This document shows positions 34,733 to 43,865 of a DNA stretch of 64,000 nucleotides, piece by piece; positions within the stretch are counted from its first letter, which is position 1; each line of letters starts with the position of its first letter. Origin of the DNA: Chitinophagaceae bacterium (GTDB taxonomy: Bacteria; Bacteroidota; Bacteroidia; Chitinophagales; Chitinophagaceae); contig JAGXRG010000063.1 in assembly GCA_018335935.1 (NCBI GenBank), positions 1 through 64,000 of the forward strand, given 5' to 3'. A program made the translations under genes and the position numbers. A model generated the notes under the pieces. That model had not been told where the DNA came from. It made no database searches and worked only from the letters and a program-made list of their open reading frames with translations.

Positions 34733-35500
34733 TTAGCATTTGAATATTTTTTCTGCATTTGAAGTAGTAACTCTTGCAACTTCTACTATACTTACATCTT
34801 TTATTCTTGCAATTTGTTCTGCAATAATTTTTATATACGCGGGTTCATTTCTTTTTCCTCTATATGGAACAGGTGTTAAATAGGGTGCATCAGTTTCTAA
34901 AACAATTGAGCTCAATGGAATTTGTTTTAAAACTTCATTTAGTCCTGTATTTTTATAAGTAACTACTCCTCCAATACCTAAATAAAAATTCATATCTATA
35001 ATTTTATTAGCTGTTATTAGGTCATCTCCATAACAATGAAAAATACCAGTTAGCCCTTTTTTAGAATATGGTAGTACAAGTTCTATGGCTTCTTGAATTG
35101 CATTTCTTGTATGTATTACAATAGGCAAATTTTTATCTAAAGCCCATTGCATTTGCAATTCAAAAGCTTCGAATTGTTGTTTGGTATAAGTGGTATCCCA
35201 ATAGAAATCTAGCCCAATTTCACCAATAGCTACAAATGTTCTTCTGCTTAACCAGTCTTCAACAATTTTTAATTCTTCTTTATAATTCTCTTTCACTGAG
35301 CAAGGATGTAAACCCATCATAGCAAAACATTTAGCTTGATATTTTTTTTCCAAAGCCAACATCTCTTCATGATGAGAAGAATCTATAGCTGGAAAAAAAT
35401 ATTTTTTTACTCCGTCATCTTCTGCTCTATCTATTACTGAGCCTATATCTGATGCAAAATCTGATAGATAAATATGGGTGTGAGAATCAATAAATTTCAT
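34733..35500 (-). CDS. tatD: TatD-family metal-dependent deoxyribonuclease
   Basis: TatD enzymes are TIM-barrel, divalent-metal nucleases acting 3' to 5' on DNA. From ATG 35500 the product is 255 residues, beginning KFIDSHTHIYLSDF (metal-binding HxH). It contains IGEIGLDFYWD, LPIVIHTRNA, GIFHCYGDD and VLETDAPYLTPVPYRGKRNEP, the TatD signatures. An upstream in-frame ATG at 35521 would add seven poorly conserved residues; the 35500 start places homology at the N-terminus. Confidence 0.94.
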   Translation of the reverse strand: MKFIDSHTHIYLSDFASDIGSVIDRAEDDGVKKYFFPAIDSSHHEEMLALEKKYQAKCFAMMGLHPCSVKENYKEELKIVEDWLSRRTFVAIGEIGLDFYWDTTYTKQQFEAFELQMQWALDKNLPIVIHTRNAIQEAIELVLPYSKKGLTGIFHCYGDDLITANKIIDMNFYLGIGGVVTYKNTGLNEVLKQIPLSSIVLETDAPYLTPVPYRGKRNEPAYIKIIAEQIARIKDVSIVEVARVTTSNAEKIFKC

Positions 35501-35572
35501 AATGTTTTTTGTTGCTAACAAAATAAAAGCACCAACGCTCCGTTTATAATATTGTCAGAAATCAAGAACTAA

Positions 35573-35680
35573 TATAACACCTTTAGAAAGGAATTATTAA
35601 AGTCTGTTTTCATAGGGTACGGATTAAACACGGGCTGGGGTTTCTACCTCTGGCCTTTCCGTTTTTATAGGGGTGTTGTA
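35573..35680 (+). ncRNA. Candidate structured RNA in the tatD-gltP gap
   Basis: In a 235-base gap without genes, TATAACACC (35573-35581) pairs with GGTGTTGTA (35672-35680), 9 bp with one G-T, closing a 108-base region. Inside, ACGGA/TCCGT (35619/35658) and GAAAGG/CCTTTC (35586/35654) are mutually exclusive stems. ACACGGG-(6 bases)-TTTCTAC (35628-35647) repeats the spaced motif of modules A1/A2 at the left end of the window. TAAAG...GTTTT (35598-35610) echoes their start, and TCCGTTTTT resembles a terminator on the + strand. The strand is inferred from this. It could be a 6S-like RNA of Bacteroidota (6S-Flavo), which I cannot verify. Confidence 0.5.
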
Positions 35681-35735
35681 CAAAGAAAATAAAAATGCAC
35701 AACAATAAGTTATGCATTTACAAATAGATTACTTT

Positions 35736-37046
35736 TTATATTTCATCTACAATAGCTGGAGTTAACTCTCCCTCCCACTTACTTACAACAGTTGTAGCTA
35801 ATGCATTGCCTAATACATTAGTTGCTGAACGAAACATATCGCAAAAATGATCTATTGGTAATATTAAGGCTACTCCTTCAGGAGGAATTTTAAACATGGC
35901 ACATGTAGCCAACACTACAACTAAAGAGGCTCTTGGAACTCCTGCAATACCTTTACTCGTTAACATTAAAACCAATAGCATTGTTAATTGAGTTGCTATA
36001 GGTAAATCAATTCCATAAATTTGTGCTATTGATAAACTTGCAAAAGTCATATACATCATACTTCCATCAAGATTAAAAGAATACCCTAATGGTAAAATGA
36101 AGGATACAATTTTATCTTTACAACCAAATCTCTCTAATTCATAAGTAAGTTTTGGAAAAACAGCTTCACTACTTGTGGTACTAAATGCAATCAGTAATGG
36201 GTTTCTAATAGCCTTTAAAAGTTCTGGCATTCTTTTTCTTAAAATCATTAGCCCAACTGTGTAGAGTATAATCCAAAGAATAGCAATACCAATAAGGAAA
36301 TACAAAAAATAAACTCCATAAAATTTAAAAATACCAGGACCATTTTTAGCAACAACAGCTGCTATTGTTCCAAATACACCTAAAGGAGCAAAATTCATTA
36401 CATAACCTACCATTTTTAAAATAATTTCACTGAATATATCTAGTGCTTTAATAATTGGTTTTGCCTTTTCTCCAATAGCAGCAGTAGCAACTCCAAAAAA
36501 GATAGAAAATATAACCAACTGTAATATTTCATTAGAAGCCATAGCTTCAAAAACACTTCTTGGAATTACATGTTCAATAAACTTTGAAACAGAAAACTCT
36601 TGTGTTTTATTGATTAAGTCTTCTAACCCTTTTTCATCTGCATGTTGAATAATAATGGCTTTACCTGGCTCAAAAAAGTTTACTAATAAAAGTCCAATTA
36701 ACAACGATGCTAAAGAAGCTGTAATAAACCAAAGCATAGCTTTACCACCTACTCTTCCAACAGCTTTTAAATCTCCTAGCTTAGCTATACCTACTACTAA
36801 TGTACTAAACACTAAAGGAGAAATGATCATTTGTACCAAACGAATAAAAATGGTACCCAGTAGTTTAATATTTTTTGAAAAGGCTACATGAAAACTTGAT
36901 TGGGTATTATAAAAAATAAAAAGACCAACAGCAAAACCCAATACCATGGAAACAATAATCCAGAATGTTAATTTACTTTTTTTTTCAGCAGAATTTGCAT
37001 GCATAAGAGAAAGTTTGTTGGCAATATTAAAAGATTTAATAGTCAT
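35736..37046 (-). CDS. Dicarboxylate/amino-acid:cation symporter (DAACS family)
   Basis: This 436-residue inner-membrane carrier has the GltP/DctA fold: re-entrant loop STTSSEAVFPKLTYELE, substrate/Na+ region LGYSFNLDGSMMYMTFA, and second hairpin LTSKGIAGVPRASLVVVLA. Members import glutamate, aspartate or C4-dicarboxylates with Na+ or H+. The first 14 residues are poorly supported and translation could begin at Met15 (37004). It is divergent from the APC permease. Confidence 0.93.
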   Translation of the reverse strand: MTIKSFNIANKLSLMHANSAEKKSKLTFWIIVSMVLGFAVGLFIFYNTQSSFHVAFSKNIKLLGTIFIRLVQMIISPLVFSTLVVGIAKLGDLKAVGRVGGKAMLWFITASLASLLIGLLLVNFFEPGKAIIIQHADEKGLEDLINKTQEFSVSKFIEHVIPRSVFEAMASNEILQLVIFSIFFGVATAAIGEKAKPIIKALDIFSEIILKMVGYVMNFAPLGVFGTIAAVVAKNGPGIFKFYGVYFLYFLIGIAILWIILYTVGLMILRKRMPELLKAIRNPLLIAFSTTSSEAVFPKLTYELERFGCKDKIVSFILPLGYSFNLDGSMMYMTFASLSIAQIYGIDLPIATQLTMLLVLMLTSKGIAGVPRASLVVVLATCAMFKIPPEGVALILPIDHFCDMFRSATNVLGNALATTVVSKWEGELTPAIVDEI

Positions 37047-37099
37047 TATTGAATAAATCCCTATTTTTCCGACTTAATTCATCAAACCAAAATTTATAT

Positions 37100-38539
37100 A
37101 TGAGTTTATTTAGAAAAAAATCATTGAGCCTTTTATTAGCCGATGCTCAAAATTCTGAACATGGTTTAAAGAAAACGTTAAGTTCTTTTAATTTAGTAAC
37201 CTTAGGTATAGGTGCCATTATTGGAGCGGGTTTATTCTCGTTAACAGGAATTGTAGCTGCAGAAAATGCTGGTCCAGGCGTAATGTATTCATTTATAATA
37301 GCTGCTATTGGTTGTGCATTTGCAGGTTTATGCTATGCCGAATTTGCTGCAATGATTCCAATTGCAGGTAGTGCTTACACTTATGCATATGCTACAATGG
37401 GCGAAATTTTAGCATGGATTATTGGTTGGGTTTTAATTTTAGAATATGCTTTAGGTGCTGCCACAGTTTCTATTAGTTTTTCATCATACTTTGGTAAGTT
37501 TTTACATAACTTGGGTTTAGACATACCCATGCAATACTTTCACTCTCCTTTTGAACAGTTTGCCTTAGCAGACGGCACAATGACACATGGAATTATTAAT
37601 CTTCCAGCAATTATTATCATAGTATTAATCTCTCTTTTATTGATTAAAGGAACAAAAGAAAGTGCATTTGTAAATAATCTATTAGTTATTTTAAAAGTAA
37701 GTGTTGTAATTATTTTTATTGCTGTAGGATGGAGTTTCATTAACCCAGTTAACCATACTCCTTTTATCCCTGAAAATGATGGAACATTTGGCCATTTTGG
37801 TTGGAGTGGTATTCTAAGAGGTGCAGGTGTAGTATTCTTTGCATTTATTGGTTTTGATGCAGTAAGTACTGCTGCCCAAGAAGCTAAGAACCCACAAAAA
37901 GGTATGCCAATTGGAATTCTGGGATCCTTATTTGTTTGTACAATATTATATGTACTCTTTTCTTATGTATTAACCGGTGTAGCCAACTATAAAGATTTTG
38001 CTGGTAGTGCAGCTCCTGTTGCAGTTGCTATTGATAAAACTCCTTATGTTTGGCTAAATCAATCTGTAATTATTGCAATTCTGGCTGGATACAGCTCAGT
38101 GATGCTAGTAATGTTAATGGGACAATCAAGAGTATTTTATACCATGAGTAAAGATGGCTTATTACCAAAACTATTCTCTGATTTACACCCTAAATTTTCA
38201 ACGCCCTATAAATGCAACTTCTTATTATTAATTTTTGTGAGTTTGTTTAGTGGCTTTGTTCCTATAAAAGTTGTTGGCGAGTTGGTAAGTATGGGTACAT
38301 TATTTGCTTTTGTAATTGTATGTCTTGGAATTTTGGTTATGAGAAAAACAATGCCAGATGTACCACGTCCATTTAAAACACCTTTTGTTCCCTTAGTTCC
38401 TGTATTAGGCGTTTTGGTTTGTTTAGCTATGATGCTAGGATTACCATTAGTTACATGGATGAACATGTTTGCTTGGATGGCAATAGGTTTTGTAATATAT
38501 TTTACATACAGTAGAAAAAGAAGCAAACTCAATAAATAA
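37100..38539 (+). CDS. Amino-acid permease of the APC superfamily (CAT-like)
   Basis: The 479-residue membrane protein starts at ATG 37100 (MSLFRKKSLSLLLADA), because the conserved N-terminus of this family begins there. Landmarks are TLGIGAIIGAGLFSLTG (helix 1), YAEFAAMIPIAGSAYTYAYATMGE and FFAFIGFDAVSTAAQEAKNPQKGMPIGI, typical of cationic amino-acid transporters. About twelve to thirteen helices are evident. The substrate is not determinable. A strong terminator follows. Confidence 0.93.
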   Translation: MSLFRKKSLSLLLADAQNSEHGLKKTLSSFNLVTLGIGAIIGAGLFSLTGIVAAENAGPGVMYSFIIAAIGCAFAGLCYAEFAAMIPIAGSAYTYAYATMGEILAWIIGWVLILEYALGAATVSISFSSYFGKFLHNLGLDIPMQYFHSPFEQFALADGTMTHGIINLPAIIIIVLISLLLIKGTKESAFVNNLLVILKVSVVIIFIAVGWSFINPVNHTPFIPENDGTFGHFGWSGILRGAGVVFFAFIGFDAVSTAAQEAKNPQKGMPIGILGSLFVCTILYVLFSYVLTGVANYKDFAGSAAPVAVAIDKTPYVWLNQSVIIAILAGYSSVMLVMLMGQSRVFYTMSKDGLLPKLFSDLHPKFSTPYKCNFLLLIFVSLFSGFVPIKVVGELVSMGTLFAFVIVCLGILVMRKTMPDVPRPFKTPFVPLVPVLGVLVCLAMMLGLPLVTWMNMFAWMAIGFVIYFTYSRKRSKLNK

Positions 38540-38560
38540 AAAATATAATTTGAATATTTA

Positions 38561-38590
38561 AAGAAGCTGATTAATTCAGCTTCTTTTTTT
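38561..38590 (+). terminator. Intrinsic terminator after the APC permease
   Basis: AAGAAGCTGA (38561-38570) pairs with TCAGCTTCTT (38576-38585) across a 5-base loop, followed by a T-run. It ends the permease transcript before corA. Confidence 0.9.
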
Positions 38591-38617
38591 TGATAAAAAA
38601 AGAAATATATTTAATCT

Positions 38618-39715
38618 ATGAATAAAAGGTTGAACTATAGATATCTGCTATATCCCTTTGGATTAATGAGAACAAAAGAAATTCTTAAAGTAAATCCTAC
38701 CATCATTCCAAAACGGGTTGAATCTTCAGAATCTATTATTTCAGTTTATTCTTATAATGAAACTAATCTTGCAGAAGAAAAAAATGTTAGTTTACAAGAT
38801 TGTAAAAATTATATAAACAATACAGATCAAGTTAAATGGATTAATGTAGATGGAATCAATAAACAAGTTATAGAAACTTTAGCAGCTCAATTTAATATTC
38901 ATAATTTAATAGTAGAAGATATTCAGAGTGTGGGTCAGCGACCAAAAGTAGATGAAATTAATCATCATCTTTTTTGCTTATTGAATATGCTGTATTTCAA
39001 TTTTGATAATAACTCTATCGAAAGTGAACAAATCAGTATTTTATTAGGCGAACATTATGTTATCAGTTTTCAAGAAGATGGTCATAGAGATGTTTTTAAC
39101 TTATTAAGAGAAAGATTAAAATTAGAAACATCAAAAATTCGTTTATCCAGAGCAGATTATTTGTGTTATGCATTAATAGACATGATAGTAGATCATTACT
39201 TTTTGGTGATGGATAAATTAGGAGATAAAATTGAAGTTTTAGAAGAAGAAATTATAAAAAAACCTAATACTAGAAGCCTTGCAAAAATTAATCAATTACG
39301 AAAAGAATTAATTGTACTAAAAAGAAATATTGCACCTGTTAGAGAACTCGTAAACGGATTAATTAAAAGTGAATCTAAATTAATTAACGATAATACCACT
39401 AATAAATATTTTAAAGATGTTTATGATCATGTAATTCAAGCAAACGACTTAGTTGAGAACTATCGTGATATGATGATTACCATGCAAGATTTATATATTA
39501 ACCAAGTAAATCTAAAAATGAATGAAGTAATGAAAGTAATGACAATTGTTACTTGTTTATTAGCTCCGGCAACTGTTATAGGAGGCATATTTGGAATGAA
39601 CTTTGAACGTATACCTTACTTACATAATCAGTATGGTTTTTATATTGCAGTAGCATTAATGCTCTCTATACCAATAGGCATGATCTTTATTTTTAAGAAA
39701 AGAGGATGGTTTTGA
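38618..39715 (+). CDS. corA: CorA-type magnesium/cobalt channel
   Basis: This 365-residue protein has a large cytoplasmic N-terminal domain with the long stalk helix. Two C-terminal membrane helices are separated by the periplasmic GMN filter motif (FGMNFERIPYL), and a basic tail follows (FKKRGWF). CorA forms pentamers that admit Mg2+, also Co2+ or Ni2+. It has its own transcript, as it lies behind a terminator. Confidence 0.95.
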   Translation: MNKRLNYRYLLYPFGLMRTKEILKVNPTIIPKRVESSESIISVYSYNETNLAEEKNVSLQDCKNYINNTDQVKWINVDGINKQVIETLAAQFNIHNLIVEDIQSVGQRPKVDEINHHLFCLLNMLYFNFDNNSIESEQISILLGEHYVISFQEDGHRDVFNLLRERLKLETSKIRLSRADYLCYALIDMIVDHYFLVMDKLGDKIEVLEEEIIKKPNTRSLAKINQLRKELIVLKRNIAPVRELVNGLIKSESKLINDNTTNKYFKDVYDHVIQANDLVENYRDMMITMQDLYINQVNLKMNEVMKVMTIVTCLLAPATVIGGIFGMNFERIPYLHNQYGFYIAVALMLSIPIGMIFIFKKRGWF

Positions 39716-39737
39716 TTTAGTAGCTAGTAGAAAGAAG

Positions 39738-40823
39738 TTAATAGTTAGTCGTTTCGAAAAAATGATTGATGAATTTTGGGAATGAATACTGGTTCATTTC
39801 TTTCTTATTAATCCAAAAATAATTTTCAAAATCAATTTTCTTTTTTAGTTCAATTTTTATAAAGTTGCCTTTAATTAATCTGTGTGTAAGTTTTTGTTGT
39901 TGAACATCAGAGATAGAAATGACTTTAAATTTCTCATTTCCTAAAAATTTTTTGAGTCTAGTTTTTACATTTTTAATGTCTTGTTTTTCCCCATCACTTG
40001 AATCAATTAAATAAAACTCATGCAAGTTTTGCCAAATGTCTTTTTCAGTTCTTTTTCTAATTAAAACTTTATTTTGGTACTGAAAAATAAAATAGTTTAA
40101 CCATCTTGTTTGTATTGTTATTTTTTTTGATTTAAATGGGAATTTATCAATTAAATTTTCGTTTTTAGCTTTACAATATTTATTAAAACAACAAGTATTG
40201 CAATTGGGTTGTTTAGGAGTACAAACTGTTGCTCCAAAATCCATGATGGCTTGATTGTATAGAGCTGGTTCTTTTTTATCTAATAAATCAACAGCAAGCT
40301 CCTCGAAAAACTTTTTCCCATCTGTTGAGTCAATAGGTTTAGCAATTCCAAAAACTCTAGATAATACTCTAAATACATTACCATCTAGAACAGCATAAGG
40401 ATCATTATAAGCAAAAGAGCTTATTGCTGCTGCAGTATATTTACCAATACCTTTAAGCTGAATTATGTCAGAATAGTTTCTAGGAAAAATGCTATTGTAT
40501 ATAGATACAATTTCTCTTGCAGTAAACAGTATATTTTTACATCTACTGTAATAACCCAATCCTTCCCAAAGTTTAAAAACATCTTCGTCTTTTGCTGCAG
40601 CTAGTTTTTGAATAGTCGGATATGCTTTTATAAACTTATTGTAGTATGCTAGCCCTTGTTCTACTCTTGTTTGCTGAAGTATAATCTCACTCAACCAAAT
40701 TTTGTAAGGATCTTTTTCTCCTTTCCAGGGCATAACACGATTATTGACATGTTTATGCCAATGCAATAAAGTTGTTGTAAAATTAAAAGAAGATTTCTTC
40801 AAGCGATTATTCATCAATTGCAT
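39738..40823 (-). CDS. mutY: A/G-specific adenine glycosylase
   Basis: MutY removes adenine mispaired with 8-oxoguanine. The 361-residue protein has catalytic Glu46 (WLSEIILQQTRV), helix-hairpin-helix LKGIGKYTAAAISSFAY, catalytic Asp147 (VLDGNVFRV) and the 4Fe-4S loop C201-x6-C208-x2-C211-x5-C217. The NUDIX-like C-terminal domain that recognises oxoG is present but divergent. The start overlaps the end of pdxA by 17 bases. Confidence 0.96.
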   Translation of the reverse strand: MQLMNNRLKKSSFNFTTTLLHWHKHVNNRVMPWKGEKDPYKIWLSEIILQQTRVEQGLAYYNKFIKAYPTIQKLAAAKDEDVFKLWEGLGYYSRCKNILFTAREIVSIYNSIFPRNYSDIIQLKGIGKYTAAAISSFAYNDPYAVLDGNVFRVLSRVFGIAKPIDSTDGKKFFEELAVDLLDKKEPALYNQAIMDFGATVCTPKQPNCNTCCFNKYCKAKNENLIDKFPFKSKKITIQTRWLNYFIFQYQNKVLIRKRTEKDIWQNLHEFYLIDSSDGEKQDIKNVKTRLKKFLGNEKFKVISISDVQQQKLTHRLIKGNFIKIELKKKIDFENYFWINKKEMNQYSFPKFINHFFETTNY

Positions 40824-41880
40824 TTGCCATAATACGTGAACTCATCTTACGCAAAGGGTTTGAACGAGCATCTGCATAGCCTTTTCTACTTCTTACGATA
40901 TCAATAGCTTCAAAAATAGAGACCAAGAATGAAGCATGATTGGCAATACCTTTACCAGCAATATCAAAAGCAGTTCCATGATCAGGACTTGTTCTCACAA
41001 CTGGCAATCCAGCAGTATAATTTACTCCTTCACCAATGGCTAAAGATTTAAATGGAATTAAACCTTGATCGTGATACATGGCTAATACAGCATCAAATTT
41101 TTCATGTTGTACACGTGCAAAAAATGCATCTGAACTATATGGACCAAAAACCATCATATTTTTTTTAGCTTCTAAAATAGCTGGCCTAATGATGGTCTCT
41201 TCTTCTTTACCAATTAAGCTTTCGTCACCAGCATGTGGATTTAAACCTAACACAGCAATTCTTGGTTTATCAATTCCAAAATCTTTCTGCAAAGAATTAT
41301 TGATGATATTTAATTTACTGATAATAGCATCTTTGGTAATGGCATTTGCAATTTCAGCTATTGGCAAATGTTCAGTAACTAATCCTACTCTGATATTTTC
41401 AGCTACCATTAACATTACTACATCTTTAACTTCAAAAACTTCTTTAAAGTAAGGAGTATGACCACTATGCTTAAATTCTGCACTTTGAATATTTTTTTTA
41501 TGAATGGGTGCAGTAACTAAAGCATCGATTTTATTTTCTTTCAATGCTTGTGTAGCAGCCACCAAAGAAAGTAAAGCATACTTTCCTCCAATTTCATTTT
41601 GAATTCCAGGATTAATTTGAACTTCTTCTTCCCAACAATTATAAATATTCAGTTGTTTGGGATTGAGCCTGTTTAAATCTTTAGTGATATTATAATTGAT
41701 ATTTATGTCAGCTAAACCTTTTCTATAAAAATTAATACACTTACTATTTGCAAAAACTACCGGAGTACATAAACTATAAATTTCATTATTAGCAAATGAT
41801 TTAATGATGAGCTCTATACCTATGCCATTAATATCACCACAAGAAATTCCTATAATAGGCTTATGCAATTCGTTATTCAT
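40807..41880 (-). CDS. pdxA: 4-hydroxythreonine-4-phosphate dehydrogenase
   Basis: PdxA oxidises 4-phosphohydroxy-L-threonine in the DXP-dependent route to pyridoxal phosphate. At 357 residues it shows GISCGDINGIGIELI at the N-terminus, metal-binding His in KHSGHTPYF, MYHDQGLIPFK and VVRTSPDHGTAFDIAGKG. It is downstream of the sodium symporter by 6 bases and overlaps mutY, so it is part of the long minus-strand transcript. Confidence 0.96.
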   Translation of the reverse strand: MNNELHKPIIGISCGDINGIGIELIIKSFANNEIYSLCTPVVFANSKCINFYRKGLADININYNITKDLNRLNPKQLNIYNCWEEEVQINPGIQNEIGGKYALLSLVAATQALKENKIDALVTAPIHKKNIQSAEFKHSGHTPYFKEVFEVKDVVMLMVAENIRVGLVTEHLPIAEIANAITKDAIISKLNIINNSLQKDFGIDKPRIAVLGLNPHAGDESLIGKEEETIIRPAILEAKKNMMVFGPYSSDAFFARVQHEKFDAVLAMYHDQGLIPFKSLAIGEGVNYTAGLPVVRTSPDHGTAFDIAGKGIANHASFLVSIFEAIDIVRSRKGYADARSNPLRKMSSRIMANAIDE

Positions 41881-41886
41881 TCCATA

Positions 41887-43599
41887 CTATTTAAGGGTGT
41901 GAAGATATGTTATTTTAAAAACTCTTTGAAAAACAAGAGCCAAAGCCACTACTAATAAAGCCCCAACCACATTTAACCATAAAAATCCTAGGCCTATAAT
42001 ATTTTTACTATCTAATATAAATAAAACTACCACAACAATTTCTCCAATAATTGCTGCAATAAAAACCGGGGTTGCTTGTACCTTTTTACAATAAAATGCT
42101 GTGAGAAAAATACCTAAAATTACACCATAAAAAAGGGATCCCAACACATTAACTGCTTCTATTAAACTTCCCATGCCTGTTGCTAATTCAGCAACTATTA
42201 TACAGAACACTCCCCAGATTAATGTATACATTTTAGAGTATCGATATTGTTGCTGATCGGTAGAAGTTTTTTTGGTAAATCTCAAATGAAAATCAATAAT
42301 AGTACAACTTGCTAAAGAATTTAATGCTGCAGCAATACTACCCCAAGCAGATAAAAATATAATGGCAATCAACAACCCAATTAATCCTTGTGGTAAATAG
42401 TCAATTACAAAACGAAGAAAGATATAATTGGTATCATTACCATCAATAGAAGATTTTGAAGCAACAGTATATTTTGATGCAACTTTTCTCAATGAATCTT
42501 CTTGTAGCTTTAAATATTGAATTTGATTTTTAGATTCTTCATTTTTGGTTTTAATATAATTAATACTCAAAGCTTGTTTTTGCTCTTGCACTTTATAATA
42601 TGCATTTTGAACATTAGCAAAAGAATCTTTATAAGAAGATTGATAGACTTTAGTTTCTGCAGCTTTATCAAAATAAACTGGCATGGGTTTAAACTGATAA
42701 AACACAAACAACATGGCTCCTATTAACAATATAAAAAACTGCATGGGAACTTTAACTAAACCATTCATCAATAATCCAATTTTGCTTTCTCTATCATCCT
42801 TTGCAGTTAAATATCTACCCACCTGACTTTGATCTGTTCCGAAATAACTGAGTGCCAGAAAAAATCCTCCAATAACACCACTAATTAAATTGTATTTATC
42901 CTTCCACTGAAAACCATTTTCGGTAATACCTGTAGTAATAACATTTAGTTTTCCGTTTGCACCACTAATTTTTAAAGCATCTATAAAGCCAATTTCTTTA
43001 GGTAATAAATGAATAATATAATATGCTGCAGCAAACATGCCACAGAAAATAATAATCAGTTGAAGTGTTTGAGTGTATGCTACTGCTTTAGCTCCACCAC
43101 TTACAGTATAAATAATTAACAAGCCACCCATTAAAATATTGGTGTAAAAAATATCCCAACCCATTAAGGAAGATAAGATAATAGAAGGTGCATAAATGCT
43201 AATTCCTGTTGATAATCCTCTAGACAATAAAAATAAAAATGAAGTAAAACTTCTTACTCTAATATCAAATCTTTGCTCTAAATATTCATACGCTGTAAAT
43301 ACTTTTAGCTTACTAAATAGTGGCACAAAAGTTACACAGAGCACTACCATTGCAATTGGCAGACCAAAGTAATATTGCACAAATCGCATTCCATCGGTAA
43401 AAGCTTGTCCAGGTGCAGAAAGAAAAGTAATAGCACTGGCTTGAGTGCCCATAATGCTTAGCAATACCAAATACCAAGGCATGCTTCTATTACTTAAAAA
43501 ATAACCATCTAAATTTTTTGAGGTTCGACTTTTATATAAGCCAAAACTAATAATGATAAGTAAAGTAGCAATAAGTACTAACCAATCTAATTGACTCAT
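41887..43599 (-). CDS. Sodium:solute symporter (SSS family)
   Basis: This 570-residue carrier has about fourteen helices. It begins SQLDWLVLIATLLIIISFGLYKSR, with the SSS features MGTQASAITFLSAPGQAFTDG (Na+ site) and SYFGTDQSQVGRYLTAKDDRESK. A charged, coiled-coil-like insertion of about 80 residues (around 310-390) lies between membrane segments. Its ATG overlaps the stop of a 39-codon micro-ORF (ATGA), so its translation is probably coupled. The substrate is unknown. The upstream PIG-L deacetylase suggests a sugar or amino-sugar derivative (inference). Confidence 0.92.
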   Translation of the reverse strand: MSQLDWLVLIATLLIIISFGLYKSRTSKNLDGYFLSNRSMPWYLVLLSIMGTQASAITFLSAPGQAFTDGMRFVQYYFGLPIAMVVLCVTFVPLFSKLKVFTAYEYLEQRFDIRVRSFTSFLFLLSRGLSTGISIYAPSIILSSLMGWDIFYTNILMGGLLIIYTVSGGAKAVAYTQTLQLIIIFCGMFAAAYYIIHLLPKEIGFIDALKISGANGKLNVITTGITENGFQWKDKYNLISGVIGGFFLALSYFGTDQSQVGRYLTAKDDRESKIGLLMNGLVKVPMQFFILLIGAMLFVFYQFKPMPVYFDKAAETKVYQSSYKDSFANVQNAYYKVQEQKQALSINYIKTKNEESKNQIQYLKLQEDSLRKVASKYTVASKSSIDGNDTNYIFLRFVIDYLPQGLIGLLIAIIFLSAWGSIAAALNSLASCTIIDFHLRFTKKTSTDQQQYRYSKMYTLIWGVFCIIVAELATGMGSLIEAVNVLGSLFYGVILGIFLTAFYCKKVQATPVFIAAIIGEIVVVVLFILDSKNIIGLGFLWLNVVGALLVVALALVFQRVFKITYLHTLK

Positions 43600-43715
43600 A
43601 AAAAGTATTTAGTAAAGCAATAAAACAAAACAATTTCAATACTTAAAACCAATAGAACAAATACATACCATTTTTTCCATGATTCAAACAATGGAATTTT
43701 TTTGTTTGTTTCCAT
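43596..43715 (-). CDS. 39-residue membrane micro-protein coupled to the symporter
   Basis: An ATG at 43715 opens a 39-codon frame: a charged start (METNKKIPLFESWKKWY), one hydrophobic helix (VFVLLVLSIEIVLFY) and a short tail ending CFTKYFL. Its TGA overlaps the ATG of the symporter by four bases, and it begins 2 bases after the stop of the 48-residue frame. The Trp/Tyr-before-helix pattern and the position recall the small companion subunits found with some sodium/solute symporters. That is an analogy, not a family match. Confidence 0.72.
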   Translation of the reverse strand: METNKKIPLFESWKKWYVFVLLVLSIEIVLFYCFTKYFL

Positions 43716-43717
43716 AA

Positions 43718-43864
43718 CTAGTTTTTACTGGTTAATAAACCACTTGCCAATAAGCCCAAAGCTAAGCCTAATATTAAGCCTGCCCGTACATTTTTTATAG
43801 CATAACCAACTAATAAGCCAATTATAATTAAAGTTAGAGCCCCAATTTTTTTTCTTTGTTGCAT
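43718..43864 (-). CDS. 48-residue membrane micro-protein
   Basis: An ATG at 43864 follows the PIG-L gene's stop after a single base and opens a 48-codon frame. It has a basic start (MQQRKKIG), a hydrophobic hairpin of two short helices (ALTLIIIGLLVGYAI and GLILGLALGLLASGLL) separated by KNVRA, and the end TSKN. Such two-helix Gly/Leu-rich proteins sit in the inner membrane. Tight spacing on both sides supports it as a real gene of the operon. The function is unknown. Confidence 0.7.
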   Translation of the reverse strand: MQQRKKIGALTLIIIGLLVGYAIKNVRAGLILGLALGLLASGLLTSKN

Positions 43865-43865
43865 G

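Noticed and set aside
35628-35662. Second purine riboswitch, because of TTTCTACC
   Set aside because: There is no P2 stem with a seven-base loop before it, no matching P3 loop and no ACTA/GACTA J3/1 after it.
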